From the NCBI RefSeq assembly GCF_011682065.1, contig NZ_VUYU01000001.1:434001-498000 (forward strand): DNA of 64,000 nt, written 5' to 3'. This DNA comes from Massilia rubra. GTDB lineage: Bacteria > Pseudomonadota > Gammaproteobacteria > Burkholderiales > Burkholderiaceae_D. Shown piece by piece: positions 34,007 to 44,485 of the stretch. The position numbers were made by a program, and so were the translations under genes. The notes beneath the pieces were generated by a model, which was given only the letters and a program-made list of their open reading frames with translations, searched no databases and was not told where the DNA came from. Every line of letters begins with the position of its first letter. Positions within the stretch are counted from its first letter, which is position 1.

Positions 34007-35323
34007 ATGAGATTGCCACCAGCGATTCTCGCCAATACAGAAGAAGTATTGCGCGAGATCTTGCGTTTTTCGGCGCCCGCCGACACCACCCTGTCGCGCT
34101 ACTTCAAAGACCACCCACGCCTGGGCTCGCGCGAGCGCGGCGCCGTGGCGGAAGGCATTTACGCCATCCTGCGCAACAAATCGTTCTTCACCGACTTCGC
34201 CGAAGCGACCTCCAGCCCGACCATGCGCCGCCTGACCATCCTCGGCCTGGCCGAAGCGGTCGGCGTCGATTCGCTGGGCGGCCTGACCGAAGAAGAAACC
34301 GAATTCCTGAACCGCATCGCGCAAATCGACCGTAACCTGATGCCGCCGCAAATGCGCTCGAACCTGCCGAAGTGGCTGTTCGACAAGTTCGTGGCCCAGT
34401 ACGGCGAAGCCGAAACGCTGGCCCTGGCGCACGCCCTGAACCAGCCCGCGCCGCTCGACCTGCGCGTCAATTCGATCAAGGCCACGCGCGACGAAGTCGT
34501 CGCCGGCCTGGCCGAAGCGCCGATCGAGGCGATGCCGATGCCGTACGCGCCGCTCGGCCTGCGCGTGCTCAAAAAGCCCACCCTGCAAAACCTGCCGCTG
34601 TTTAAGAGCGGTGCGATCGAGGTACAGGACGAGGGCAGCCAGGTGTTGAGCCAGATCGTCGGCGCCAAGCGCGGCGAAATGGTGGTCGATTTCTGCGCCG
34701 GCGCCGGCGGCAAGACCCTGGCGCTGGGCGCGCTGATGCGCAACACGGGCCGCTTGTACGCCTTCGACATCTCGGAAAAACGCCTCGCCAAGCTCAAGCC
34801 GCGCCTGGCGCGCAGCGGCCTGTCGAACGTGCATCCGGTGCAGATCGCGCACGAACGCGATACCAAGATCAAGCGCCTGGCCGGCAAGATCGACCGCGTG
34901 CTGGTCGACGCCCCGTGCTCGGGCCTGGGCACCCTGCGCCGCAATCCGGACGTGAAATGGCGCCAGAAAGTCGAAGCCGTCGCCGAAATGCAGGAAAAGC
35001 AAGCCTCGATCCTGGACGGCGCGGCGCGCCTGCTCAAGGGCGGCGGACGCTTGGTGTACGCCACCTGCAGCCTGCTGGACGAAGAGAACGAGTTCATCGT
35101 CACGCAATTTTTGGCCGCACACCCGGAGTTCGATCTGGTGCCGATGAGCAAAGTGCTCGCTGAGCAAAAAATCGACCTGGACATGGGCGACTATCTCAAG
35201 CTGCTGCCGCACAAGCACCAGACCGACGGCTTCTTCGCCGCCGTGATGGAACGCAAGCCAATGGCCCCGAAGCCGCCGAAAGACAAGCCGGCTGACGACG
35301 CCGACGCCGACGCCGACGCATAA
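34007..35323 (+). CDS. RsmB-type 16S rRNA (cytosine-5) methyltransferase
   Basis: The 438-residue protein has an N-terminal NusB/RsmB-like helical region and a SAM-dependent methyltransferase domain. Motifs are DFCAGAGGKTLALG (SAM binding), VDAPCSGLGT and the catalytic Cys in YATCSLL, typical of m5C RNA methyltransferases (RsmB/NOP2). A Lys/Pro and Asp/Ala-repeat tail ends the protein. AAGGA precedes the ATG. It is co-directional with purN and the MscS gene, likely one transcript. Confidence 0.9.
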   Translation: MRLPPAILANTEEVLREILRFSAPADTTLSRYFKDHPRLGSRERGAVAEGIYAILRNKSFFTDFAEATSSPTMRRLTILGLAEAVGVDSLGGLTEEETEFLNRIAQIDRNLMPPQMRSNLPKWLFDKFVAQYGEAETLALAHALNQPAPLDLRVNSIKATRDEVVAGLAEAPIEAMPMPYAPLGLRVLKKPTLQNLPLFKSGAIEVQDEGSQVLSQIVGAKRGEMVVDFCAGAGGKTLALGALMRNTGRLYAFDISEKRLAKLKPRLARSGLSNVHPVQIAHERDTKIKRLAGKIDRVLVDAPCSGLGTLRRNPDVKWRQKVEAVAEMQEKQASILDGAARLLKGGGRLVYATCSLLDEENEFIVTQFLAAHPEFDLVPMSKVLAEQKIDLDMGDYLKLLPHKHQTDGFFAAVMERKPMAPKPPKDKPADDADADADA

Positions 35324-35336
35324 CACCGACTAGCCC

Positions 35337-36689
35337 ATGCCCTTATCGAACGTTCTGTCCGACCTGATCGAGGATTTCGACAAACCCAGCTTTTTGTACC
35401 AGGCTGGGGCCATCGCGGTTTGTATCGTACTTGGATGGGGGCTCGGTTACGTGATCCGGCGCGCCTGGCTGCGCGGCCGCTCCGGAAACGGGGTGGTGCA
35501 GATAGGGGTGGAAAGTTTCTCCTATGTGCTCAGTCCGCTGGCGGTGGTCGGGTTTCTTGCCATCGCCAAACTGCTGTTCGTGGCGGAACGCTACAATGTG
35601 CACCTGCTGCGCCTGGCGCTGCCGCTGTTCGCCTCGCTGGCGGTGATCCGCCTGGCGTTCTACCTGATGCGGCGCGTGTTCGCGCGCCACGGCCCGGTCG
35701 GGGCCGCCATTCTCACCTTCGAAAAAATCTTCGCCATGCTGGTCTGGCTGGCCGTGGCCCTGTATATCGCCGGGCTCTGGCCGGATGTGTTCGAATTCCT
35801 CGACGACACCAAGCTGCCGCTCGGCAAAAACAAGGTGTCGCTGGCCTCGATTTTCCAGGCCGTGGTCTCGGTCGTGATCCTGCTGATGCTGGCATTGTGG
35901 GCCGGCGCCTCGCTGGAAGAGCGCCTGATGGGCGTGCAGGGCATCCACACCTCCTCGCGCGCGGTCATCGGACGCATGAGCCGCGCCGTGTTGATCATTA
36001 TTGCCGTGCTCGGCAGCTTGACGCTGGTGGGCATCGACCTGACCGTGCTGTCGGTGTTCGGCGGCGCGCTCGGCGTCGGCCTCGGCCTCGGCATGCAAAA
36101 AATCGCCAGCAATTATGTGTCGGGCTTCGTTATCTTGCTCGAACGCAGCCTGGCCATCGGCGACATGATTTCGGTCGATAAATTCACCGGCAAGGTCACC
36201 CATATCAATACCCGCTACACCGTCCTGCAAGGGCTCGATGGGGTGGAAACGGTGTTGCCGAACGAAATGCTCATTTCCGGCCCGGTACAGAATCAATCGC
36301 TGTCGAACCGCTCGATCCGGGTAGCGACCACCATCACCGTGGCCTACGACAGCGACCTGGCGGTCATCATGCCCCTGCTCGAACAGCAGCCGCAGGGCGT
36401 GGAACGGGTGCTGGAAGATCCGGCGCCTGGCGTCTCGCTGAGCAAATTCGGCGCCGACGGCTACGACCTGGAAGTCGGTTTCTGGATCCGCGACCCGGAA
36501 AACGGCCGGGGCGGCGTGATTTCGGAAGTGAACAAGAAGATTTATGCCCTGATCCAGGCCGGCCAGATCAGGCTGGCGTATCCTGCGCGCGACACGCGCT
36601 TGCTCGATGCCCAGATGATGACGGTGCTGGCCGGCATGGCGCGTCCCGTACCGGAGAGCGTGGAAACCCCGCCCCCCAGCCCGCAGTGA
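35337..36689 (+). CDS. MscS-family mechanosensitive ion channel
   Basis: The 450-residue protein has five or more membrane helices before the conserved pore helix (FGGALGVGLGLGMQKIASNY). The MscS beta domain follows (S-G-F-V-I-L-L-E-R-S and GDMISVDKFTGKVTHI) and then the alpha/beta domain with VLPNEMLIS. Such channels release solutes on osmotic downshock. The ATG lies 13 bases after the methyltransferase stop; no strong ribosome binding site is seen, so coupling to the upstream gene is plausible. Confidence 0.92.
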   Translation: MPLSNVLSDLIEDFDKPSFLYQAGAIAVCIVLGWGLGYVIRRAWLRGRSGNGVVQIGVESFSYVLSPLAVVGFLAIAKLLFVAERYNVHLLRLALPLFASLAVIRLAFYLMRRVFARHGPVGAAILTFEKIFAMLVWLAVALYIAGLWPDVFEFLDDTKLPLGKNKVSLASIFQAVVSVVILLMLALWAGASLEERLMGVQGIHTSSRAVIGRMSRAVLIIIAVLGSLTLVGIDLTVLSVFGGALGVGLGLGMQKIASNYVSGFVILLERSLAIGDMISVDKFTGKVTHINTRYTVLQGLDGVETVLPNEMLISGPVQNQSLSNRSIRVATTITVAYDSDLAVIMPLLEQQPQGVERVLEDPAPGVSLSKFGADGYDLEVGFWIRDPENGRGGVISEVNKKIYALIQAGQIRLAYPARDTRLLDAQMMTVLAGMARPVPESVETPPPSPQ

Positions 36690-36807
36690 GTCCGCAATGA
36701 GCCTGCGCCGACTGCCGCAAGGTCGTCCGGGTGTGCGCTTCGCGGACGCGGGTGGGCCGCTTGCGCTGCGTATTCGAGGTTTCCTACTGAAATGATTGGT
36801 GAGAATC

Positions 36808-36821
36808 GTACCGTGCGGTAC
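36808..36821. promoter_or_regulatory. Short palindrome upstream of the desaturase gene
   Basis: GTACCG and CGGTAC are separated by two bases, forming a perfect 14-bp palindrome 80 bases before the desaturase ATG. Its form suits a TetR-type operator, which commonly controls desaturases; no regulator gene is adjacent. Confidence 0.45.
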
Positions 36822-36901
36822 GGTATCGTCGTAAAATGGCTCACTCGATCGTTTCCATGCGGCATGGTCGAGATGCCAACGATCACCATTTTGGAGCGGG
36901 A

Positions 36902-38113
36902 ATGAATTTGTTTAGCACCACCTTGAACGCTGTGCTTGAGTTTATGTCGACCGGCCTGGTTGGCCTGTCCGGCTGGGAAGTCGTGATTTACACGCTGATC
37001 GTAACGCATATCACGATTGCCAGCGTCACCATCTATTTACACCGTCACCAGGCGCACCGCGCCCTGGACCTGCATGCGATTCCGAGTCATTTCTTCCGTT
37101 TCTGGCTGTGGCTGACCACGGGCCAGGTCACCAAGGAGTGGGCCGCGATTCACCGCAAGCACCACGCCAAATGCGACACCGCCGAAGATCCGCACAGCCC
37201 GGTCACGCGCGGCATCCGCAAAGTCTTGTTCGAAGGCGCCGAGCTGTATCGCGCCGAGTCGAAAAACCTGGAAACGATGGAAAAGTACGGCCACGGCACG
37301 CCGACCGACTGGATTGAGCGTAATCTGTATACCCGTTTCAGCTGGCAGGGCGTGGCAGCGCTGCTGGTCATCAATTTTGCCTTGTTCGGCGTGATCGGCG
37401 TGACCATCTGGGCGATCCAGATGGCATGGATTCCGATTACCGCTGCCGGCATCATCAACGGTATTGGCCACTATTGGGGTTATCGCAATTACGACTGCTC
37501 CGACGCGGCCACCAACATCATCCCGTTCGGCATCCTGATCGGCGGCGAAGAGCTGCATAACAATCACCACACCTTTGCCACCTCGGCCAAGCTGTCGTCG
37601 AAATGGTACGAATTCGATATTGGCTGGTTCTATATCCGCGTGCTGGAAACCCTGGGCCTGGCCAAGGTGAAGAAAGTGGCGCCGAAGCCGGCTTTCGAGC
37701 CTGGCAAGACGGTGGCCGACCTGGAAACCTTGCAGTCGGTGATCGCCAACCGTTATGACGTGATGGCCAAATACGCCAAATCGGTCAAGCAAGCCTGGCG
37801 CGAGGAGTTCGAGCATCTGAAGCACAAGGCCGAGCTGGAAGCACGCTTCCTGAAATCGTCGCGCAAGCTGTTGCAGCGTGAGCCGGGCAAGCTGGAGGAT
37901 CCGCAGAAACAGCAGTTGATCGAGTTGTTCCAGCACAGCAAAGCGCTGGAAACGATGCACCAGATGCGCGTGGAACTGGGCGCGATCTGGGAACGCTCGC
38001 ACTTCACGCGCGACCAGTTGCTGCAACAGTTGCAGGACTGGTGCACCCGCGCCGAAGCGTCGGGCATCAAATCGCTGCAGGAATTCTCGCTGCGCCTGCG
38101 CAGTTACGCATAG
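36902..38113 (+). CDS. Acyl-lipid/acyl-CoA fatty acid desaturase
   Basis: The 403-residue membrane protein has the three histidine boxes of di-iron desaturases: HRHQAHR at 47-53, HRKHH at 84-88 and HNNHH at 219-223. Membrane helices lie between them. A C-terminal extension of about 130 residues is charged and helical (EEFEHLKHKAELEARFLKSS). The family inserts a cis double bond in membrane fatty acids, often in the cold. The ATG with GGAG was preferred over one 22 codons upstream. Confidence 0.92.
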   Translation: MNLFSTTLNAVLEFMSTGLVGLSGWEVVIYTLIVTHITIASVTIYLHRHQAHRALDLHAIPSHFFRFWLWLTTGQVTKEWAAIHRKHHAKCDTAEDPHSPVTRGIRKVLFEGAELYRAESKNLETMEKYGHGTPTDWIERNLYTRFSWQGVAALLVINFALFGVIGVTIWAIQMAWIPITAAGIINGIGHYWGYRNYDCSDAATNIIPFGILIGGEELHNNHHTFATSAKLSSKWYEFDIGWFYIRVLETLGLAKVKKVAPKPAFEPGKTVADLETLQSVIANRYDVMAKYAKSVKQAWREEFEHLKHKAELEARFLKSSRKLLQREPGKLEDPQKQQLIELFQHSKALETMHQMRVELGAIWERSHFTRDQLLQQLQDWCTRAEASGIKSLQEFSLRLRSYA

Positions 38114-38144
38114 CACGCGTCTTTTCAGCCACCAGACTCACAGA

Positions 38145-38226
38145 CCGTCATTCCCGCGCAGGCGGGAATCCAAGGCCCCTCCGGTACGCGAAGGAGCTTG
38201 GATTCCCGCCTGCGCGGGAATGACGG
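38145..38226. repeat. Dispersed palindromic repeat, copy 4 (perfect 30-bp arms)
   Basis: Perfect 30-bp arms (CCGTCATTCCCGCGCAGG through AATCCAAG) are separated by 22 bases. It lies between the desaturase and phosphatase genes, and the right arm ends 59 bases before the phosphatase ATG. Confidence 0.9.
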
Positions 38227-38285
38227 TTTTGCAGTTTACAGCCGCAGGCGCAATGCCGGCCGCTTTATCATCGAAGGGTAAGCCC

Positions 38286-38786
38286 ATGACCAAGAAAATC
38301 GCCATCCTGTTCGTCTGCATGGCCAATTACTGCCGTTCCCCGACCGCCGAAGGGGTATTCCGCAGCCGCGCCAGCGCCGCCGGACTCGACCCTTTCCTGC
38401 TGATCGATTCGGCCGCCACCTCGAACTACCGGATCGGCCACGCGCCCGACCCGCGTTCGAGCGATCACGCCGCCCGTCGCGGCATCGACCTGACGAACCA
38501 GCGCGCGCGCCAGATTACCCTGGCCGATTTCGAGAACTTCGATCATATCTATGGCATGGACCTGCAGAACATCGCCATGCTCAAAAGCGCCTGTCCGCCG
38601 CAGTACCACCACAAAATCGGCCTGCTGATGCAGTTCGCCACCCGTTCGGATGCGGACGTGGTGCCCGATCCGTACGGGGGCGACATCGATGGTTTCGAAC
38701 TGGTCCTCGACTATATTGAAGACGCCGCCGACGGCCTTGTGGCCAGTCTGCGCGCGCGCATCGACGCGCAAGGCGACGCCGCATAA
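38286..38786 (+). CDS. Low molecular weight protein-tyrosine phosphatase
   Basis: The 166-residue protein has the P-loop C-x5-R as CMANYCRSP (Cys11 to Arg17) and the catalytic Asp in VPDPYGGD, the defining pair of LMW-PTPs. R-A-R-Q-I-T and I-Y-G-M-D complete the fold. These enzymes remove phosphate from tyrosine in, for example, exopolysaccharide regulation or arsenate detoxification relatives; no exopolysaccharide genes lie nearby. GAAGGG precedes the ATG. Confidence 0.93.
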   Translation: MTKKIAILFVCMANYCRSPTAEGVFRSRASAAGLDPFLLIDSAATSNYRIGHAPDPRSSDHAARRGIDLTNQRARQITLADFENFDHIYGMDLQNIAMLKSACPPQYHHKIGLLMQFATRSDADVVPDPYGGDIDGFELVLDYIEDAADGLVASLRARIDAQGDAA

Positions 38787-38809
38787 AACAAAAGAGCCTC
38801 AGAAAACAA

Positions 38810-38838
38810 AAGAGCCGCGCACTTGCGTGGCGGCTCTT
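38810..38838. terminator. Bidirectional terminator between phosphatase and rpmG
   Basis: AAGAGCCGC pairs with GCGGCTCTT, with an inner GCAC/GTG stem and TTGC loop, between the convergent phosphatase and rpmG genes. An A-rich stretch on its left gives a T-run for the rpmG transcript. Confidence 0.75.
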
Positions 38839-38863
38839 CTGGTACTGAAATCGGGATCGCGGA

Positions 38864-39031
38864 TTACTTGATCTTGGTTTCTTTGTACATCACGTGCTTG
38901 CGTGCTTTAGGATCGAACTTCATGATCTCCATTTTAGCAGGCATCGTGCGTTTGTTTTTATCGGTGGTGTAGAAGTGACCCGTACCTGCGGTCGATTCCA
39001 GCTTGATTTTGTCGCGGCCAGTTTTTGCCAT
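38864..39031 (-). CDS. rpmG: 50S ribosomal protein bL33
   Basis: The 55-residue basic protein reads [14 protein letters not shown], then [11 protein letters not shown] and [16 protein letters not shown], the standard bL33 sequence of proteobacteria. It lacks the four-Cys zinc motif of the C+ form. It follows rpmB by 13 bases in the usual rpmB-rpmG operon. Confidence 0.97.
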   Translation of the reverse strand: MAKTGRDKIKLESTAGTGHFYTTDKNKRTMPAKMEIMKFDPKARKHVMYKETKIK

Positions 39032-39044
39032 GATAGCTCCCTAA

Positions 39045-39281
39045 TTAAACTTTTTCGCCACGGGCACGCATGTCGACCAGCACGGCATCGATGCCGACTT
39101 TGTCGATTACGCGCAGACCGGCGTTGGACAGGCGCAGGGAGACCCAGCGGTTTTCCGATTCCACAAAAATACGACGGTTTTGCAGGTTAGGCAAAAAACG
39201 ACGTTTCGTTTTGTTGTTAGCGTGGGAGACGTTGTTACCAACCATCGGGCCCTTGCCAGTTACTTGGCAAACACGTGCCAT
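39045..39281 (-). CDS. rpmB: 50S ribosomal protein bL28
   Basis: The 78-residue protein begins [12 protein letters not shown] and continues [16 protein letters not shown], the signature of bL28. AAGGAG precedes the ATG; in-frame codons further upstream are leader sequence. It is the first gene of rpmB-rpmG. Confidence 0.97.
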   Translation of the reverse strand: MARVCQVTGKGPMVGNNVSHANNKTKRRFLPNLQNRRIFVESENRWVSLRLSNAGLRVIDKVGIDAVLVDMRARGEKV

Positions 39282-39320
39282 AGCGCACTCCTTGAATATA
39301 TCCAAAATTGGAAAAACAAG

Positions 39321-39350
39321 AGTATAGCGTGAAAAGCGAAGTTAAATCAA
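39321..39350 (-). promoter_or_regulatory. Promoter of rpmB-rpmG
   Basis: On the minus strand TTGATT and TATACT are spaced by 18 bases. The -10 ends 39 bases before the rpmB ATG in an AT-rich leader with AAGGAG. Confidence 0.65.
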
Positions 39351-39444
39351 CGACTTGTGAAAAACAATTGTGTCTTATGATCTTCTTCAAAATTTAACAT
39401 TCGTGGATGCTCGCCGGATCGCGCGGGTGCGACCTTCACGGTGG

Positions 39445-40119
39445 CTATATCTGTCCGTGCTCGGCGAACGAATGCACATGTGGGCCTGCGACAACGAAGT
39501 GATCGAGCACGCGTACATCGATCAGCGCCAGGGCTTGCACCAGAGAACGGGTCAGCAACAGGTCGGCTTCGCTCGGATCGGGCGCACCGGACGGGTGGTT
39601 GTGCGCCAGCAAGATACTGGCCGCGTTGCGCGCCAGTGCCGCCTTCACCACCTCGCGCGGGTGGACGCTGGTGTGGGTCAAGGTGCCGCGGAACATTTCC
39701 TCGCAGGCGATCAGACGATTTTTGACGTCCAGGAACAGCACCAGGAAGGATTCGTGCGGCTGGCGGCCGAGCTGCATGCGCAGGTATTGACGCACCGCTT
39801 CCGGCGAGTTCAATAGTTCGCCGCTTTCGAGCCGCTCGCCGATGGCGCGCTGGGCCAGCTCCATCACGGCCTGCAATTGCGCGAACTTGGCCGGCCCCAG
39901 GCCGTGCACCGTCGAAAATTGAAGCAGGCTGGCGCCGAACAGGCCGTTGATCGAACCGAAGCGCAACAGCAGGTCGCGCCCCAGCTCGACCGCGCTCTTG
40001 CCGCGCACGCCCACGCGCAGGAAGACGGCCAGCAATTCCGGGTCGGACAGCGCCGCCGCCCCTTCGCTGATGAGCCGCTCGCGCGGACGCTGCTGCTCGG
40101 GCCAGTCCTTGATTCCCAT
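39445..40119 (-). CDS. radC: RadC family JAB1/MPN-domain protein
   Basis: The 224-residue protein has an N-terminal HhH-type region ([12 protein letters not shown]) and the C-terminal JAMM metal motif [17 protein letters not shown] with the upstream Glu of [20 protein letters not shown] region. RadC is no longer thought to be a true repair protein, and its role is unclear. The length is normal. It stands alone, divergent from the small-peptide/fkpB side. Confidence 0.93.
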   Translation of the reverse strand: MGIKDWPEQQRPRERLISEGAAALSDPELLAVFLRVGVRGKSAVELGRDLLLRFGSINGLFGASLLQFSTVHGLGPAKFAQLQAVMELAQRAIGERLESGELLNSPEAVRQYLRMQLGRQPHESFLVLFLDVKNRLIACEEMFRGTLTHTSVHPREVVKAALARNAASILLAHNHPSGAPDPSEADLLLTRSLVQALALIDVRVLDHFVVAGPHVHSFAEHGQI

Positions 40120-40311
40120 CGTGTCTCCAATTGAATGTTAAAATTGCAACATGGCGAGCGTCAGGCGAGCGACGATCGACGCGGGCATTCGCTCCGCTGC
40201 TCGGATCGCAGCACGACAGGCCATTATCGGCGTGCCGAGGCGCGCCTTACTGATCCCGCCATGACAATCGGCGGGAACCTGGAAGGCATTTTGAAATCGA
40301 CGGATGGTTGA

Positions 40312-40464
40312 ATGCGCATAATCGCCCTATCAGGAATCGCGCTGCTGGCCTCGATGGCCCACGCCGCGCCGGCGCAGCGCTGGTACCGCCTGGTGCTGGT
40401 CAACATCAACGGGACCTGGAAAGTGCTCGGCAATGACAGCTACAGCTTCAGCTGCGGCTGCTGA
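40312..40464 (+). CDS. Small secreted protein, hypothetical
   Basis: A 50-codon frame begins M-R-I-I-A-L-S-G-I-A-L-L-A-S-M-A-H-A-A, a good signal peptide with cleavage after A-H-A. It continues to a mature part of about 32 residues ending F-S-C-G-C. No family is recognised. Codon use is GC-rich in third positions. There is no clear ribosome binding site, so this is a candidate only. Confidence 0.45.
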   Translation: MRIIALSGIALLASMAHAAPAQRWYRLVLVNINGTWKVLGNDSYSFSCGC

Positions 40465-40568
40465 GCAGTCGCCCGGCTTGCGCACTTGCCTGCAATCAAA
40501 TGCGGGCAAGCGAGACCGTTCGGGCCACGGTGGCTTACAATGTCGCTTTGCACGCCTCGATACCGACC

Positions 40569-41024
40569 ATGTCCACTACCACCCCCGCCGTCGTCACCGA
40601 ATCGGCCTACCTGACCCTGCACTACCGCCTGGCCACGCAAGACGGCGCCGATCTGATCACGACCTTCGCCGGCAACCCGGCCACCCTGATGATGGGCAGC
40701 GGCCAGCTCGCGCCTTTCCTCGAAACCTGCCTGATGGGCTTGCCTGAAGGCACGCACCAGACCTTCCAGCTGGCCCCGGCGCAAGCCTTCGGCGAGCGCA
40801 ACCCGGAGCTGGTGCGCGATGTCTCGCGCGCCACCCTGGACGAGAATTCCGCCCCCGGCGCCGACTATAAAGTGGGCGACCTGGTCGACTTCGCCGCACC
40901 GGGCGGCGGCCGTTTCGCCGGCGTGCTGCGCCAGTTCGGCGAGGACGCGGTGACGTTCGACTTCAACCATCCTTTGGCTGGCCAGTCGCTGCAATTCGAA
41001 GTTCGCCTGATTTCGGTACTTTGA
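40569..41024 (+). CDS. fkpB: FKBP-type peptidyl-prolyl isomerase, FkpB/SlpA type
   Basis: The 151-residue protein is a short SlpA-like FKBP with the IF domain: [21 protein letters not shown], and the conserved [15 protein letters not shown] at the end. It catalyses prolyl cis-trans isomerisation in the cytoplasm. It directly precedes ispH, as in many proteobacteria. The ATG at M-S-T-T-T-P was chosen; an in-frame ATG 23 codons upstream adds non-conserved residues. Confidence 0.92.
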   Translation: MSTTTPAVVTESAYLTLHYRLATQDGADLITTFAGNPATLMMGSGQLAPFLETCLMGLPEGTHQTFQLAPAQAFGERNPELVRDVSRATLDENSAPGADYKVGDLVDFAAPGGGRFAGVLRQFGEDAVTFDFNHPLAGQSLQFEVRLISVL

Positions 41025-41085
41025 TTGTCGTCATACATATAACTGTTGTACAGAACGTTGTTTAAATAAGACAAAGAGGTTCATC

Positions 41086-42033
41086 ATGGACAGCGAAATT
41101 CTCCTGGCCCAGCCGCGCGGTTTTTGCGCCGGCGTCGACCGCGCAATCGAAATCGTCGAGCGCGCCCTGCAACAATTCGGCGCGCCGATCTACGTGCGCC
41201 ACGAAATCGTGCACAACGCCTACGTGGTCGAGGACTTGCGCAACAAGGGCGCGATCTTCATCGAGGAGCTTGACGATGTCCCGGCCGGCAACACCCTGGT
41301 GTTTTCCGCCCACGGCGTCTCGAAAGCGGTGCGCGCCGAAGCCGAAGCGCGCGGGCTGACCATCTTCGACGCCACCTGTCCGCTGGTGACCAAGGTGCAC
41401 GTCGAGGTCGCCAAGATGCGGCGCCAGGGTTGCGAGATCGTCATGATCGGCCACGACGGCCATCCGGAAGTCGAAGGCACCATGGGCCAGACCGAGGAGG
41501 GCATGCACCTGGTCGAAACCGTGGCCGACGTGGCCACCTTGCAAGTGAAGACGCCCGACCAGCTGGCCTACGTGTCGCAAACCACCTTGTCGGTGGACGA
41601 CACGGCCGATATCATCGCCGCGCTCAAGGAAAAATTCCCGAACATCATCGAGCCGAAAAAGGGCGACATCTGCTACGCCACCACCAACCGCCAGGAAGCG
41701 GTCAAGTTCATGGCGCCCCAGGTGGACGTGGTGATCGTTGTCGGCAGCCCCAACAGTTCGAATTCGAACCGCCTGCGCGAAGTGGCGGAAAAGAAGGGCA
41801 CCCCCGCTTACATGGTCGACAACGCCTCGCAGATCGATCCGAAATGGCTGGTCGGCAAGCTGCGCATCGGCGTGACCGCCGGGGCCTCGGCGCCGGAAGT
41901 GCTGGTCCAGGCTGTCATCGACCGCCTCAAGGAACTCGGCGCGCGCAGCGTGCGCGCACTCGATGGCGTGGAAGAGCATGTCACCTTCCCCTTGCCCAAG
42001 GGACTAGACGGTATCAAGGTCGGGGTTGCATAA
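41086..42033 (+). CDS. ispH: 4-hydroxy-3-methylbut-2-enyl diphosphate reductase
   Basis: The 315-residue protein has the three iron-sulfur ligands: Cys14 in [12 protein letters not shown], Cys98 in [11 protein letters not shown] and Cys196 in [20 protein letters not shown] is the substrate-binding loop. It makes IPP and DMAPP in the last step of the MEP pathway. AGAGG precedes the ATG. It follows fkpB by 61 bases. Confidence 0.97.
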   Translation: MDSEILLAQPRGFCAGVDRAIEIVERALQQFGAPIYVRHEIVHNAYVVEDLRNKGAIFIEELDDVPAGNTLVFSAHGVSKAVRAEAEARGLTIFDATCPLVTKVHVEVAKMRRQGCEIVMIGHDGHPEVEGTMGQTEEGMHLVETVADVATLQVKTPDQLAYVSQTTLSVDDTADIIAALKEKFPNIIEPKKGDICYATTNRQEAVKFMAPQVDVVIVVGSPNSSNSNRLREVAEKKGTPAYMVDNASQIDPKWLVGKLRIGVTAGASAPEVLVQAVIDRLKELGARSVRALDGVEEHVTFPLPKGLDGIKVGVA

Positions 42034-42246
42034 CCCAAAGCATGGCCGTTTGTCAAAATTAAATTCGGAACACGTATGATTTTCCGATATTAGTTTTTTC
42101 TAAACCTCGTTATGATGTTGACGCTCAGATGTTGTCATCGGGACGTCATGTTCGTTCTGATGACGCGCGGTTGCAGCAAAGACATGAAAAACCGCCGGTC
42201 CCGTGGCCAGGGACAGCGAAGTGTACAAGCGGCGTCAGGCCAGGAG

Positions 42247-42280
42247 CGGCACTACGGGGGTTTCCCCGGGTGCCGTTTTT
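42247..42280 (+). terminator. Terminator-type hairpin in the leader of livHMGF (possible attenuator)
   Basis: CGGCAC then CGGGG pairs with CCCCG then GTGCCG (a TA/G internal loop and a GTTT loop), followed at once by TTTTT. It ends 28 bases before the livH ATG. A weaker GTCCC/GGGAC stem lies 33 bases upstream. It may end an ispH or leader transcript, or serve as an attenuator for liv; the sequence does not decide. Confidence 0.75.
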
Positions 42281-42307
42281 GTTAGATCGAATTGAAACGG
42301 GGTCATC

Positions 42308-43237
42308 ATGGATACCTTTATCCAACAAATTATCAACGGCCTTGTGCTCGGCAGCATGTATGCCCTGGTCGCGCTGGGTTACACCATGGTGTATGGGGTG
42401 CTCAACCTGATTAACTTCGCCCACGGCGACGTACTGATGATCGGCGCCATGGTGGGCTTGTCGATCCTCAAGGGCCTCGAGATCGTCGCGCCCGGCCTGC
42501 CCGGGTATGTGGACCTGGCCATCGCCATCATCGGCGCCATTCCGGTGTGCATGATCGTCAATATCCTCATCGAGCGGGTCGCCTACCGGCGCCTGCGCAA
42601 CGCGCCGCGCCTGGCGCCCCTGATCACCGCGATCGGCATTTCGACCCTGCTCACCACGTTCTCGATGATGATCTGGGGCCGCAGCCCGCTGTCCTTCCCG
42701 CAACTGCTGTCGAGCGAACCGATCCATATCGGCGGCGCCGTGATTTCCCAGACCCAGGTGTTGCTGCTGGCCTTGGCGGGCATGTCGATGGGCGCGCTGG
42801 TGTTGCTGGTCGAAAAAACCAAGATGGGCCGCGCCATGCGCGCCACCGCCGAAAATCCGCGCGTGGCCGGCTTGATGGGGGTCGACTCCAATAAAGTCAT
42901 CGTGGCGACGTTTGCCATCGGCGCGGCGCTGGCCGCGGTGGCCGGTGTAATGTGGGGTGCCAACTATTCCTCGATTCAATTCGCGATGGGTTTCCTGCCC
43001 GGCCTGAAAGCCTTCTCGGCCGCAGTGCTGGGCGGCATCGGCAATATTTACGGCGCCATGATCGGCGGCATCCTGCTCGGCCTGATCGAAGCGCTCGGCG
43101 CCGGTTACATCGGCGCGGCCACCGGCGGCTTTTTGGGCAGTCACTACCAGGATATTTTCGCCTTTGTCGTCCTGATCATCGTGCTCACGATCCGGCCATC
43201 CGGCATCATGGGCGAGCGCGTCGCCGACCGTGCCTGA
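42308..43237 (+). CDS. livH: Branched-chain amino acid ABC transporter permease LivH
   Basis: The 309-residue permease has about eight membrane helices and the family signatures YTMVYGVLNLINFAHGD near the N-terminus, G-R-A-M-R-A-T-A-E-N in the cytoplasmic loop, and A-A-V-L-G-G-I-G-N-I-Y-G-A-M-I-G-G. It pairs with LivM to form the channel for Leu/Ile/Val or related amino acids. GGGG lies before the ATG. It is the first gene of livHMGF; no substrate-binding protein gene (livJ/K) is present. Confidence 0.95.
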   Translation: MDTFIQQIINGLVLGSMYALVALGYTMVYGVLNLINFAHGDVLMIGAMVGLSILKGLEIVAPGLPGYVDLAIAIIGAIPVCMIVNILIERVAYRRLRNAPRLAPLITAIGISTLLTTFSMMIWGRSPLSFPQLLSSEPIHIGGAVISQTQVLLLALAGMSMGALVLLVEKTKMGRAMRATAENPRVAGLMGVDSNKVIVATFAIGAALAAVAGVMWGANYSSIQFAMGFLPGLKAFSAAVLGGIGNIYGAMIGGILLGLIEALGAGYIGAATGGFLGSHYQDIFAFVVLIIVLTIRPSGIMGERVADRA

Positions 43238-43255
43238 GCACAGAAAAGGAACATC

Positions 43256-44464
<1,209 letters not shown>

Positions 44465-44485
44465 TGGCGGCGTGAGGATATCCAG

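Noticed and set aside
40152-40262. A 36-codon frame upstream of the small secreted peptide
   Set aside because: It is basic and low in complexity, has no ribosome binding site, and its frame ends in a GC-rich hairpin (CCCGCC/GGCGGG); likely chance.
42118-42285. A leader peptide gene for liv attenuation
   Set aside because: The frame is not enriched in Leu, Ile or Val codons near a hairpin and has no ribosome binding site; kept only as an open question in the attenuation finding.
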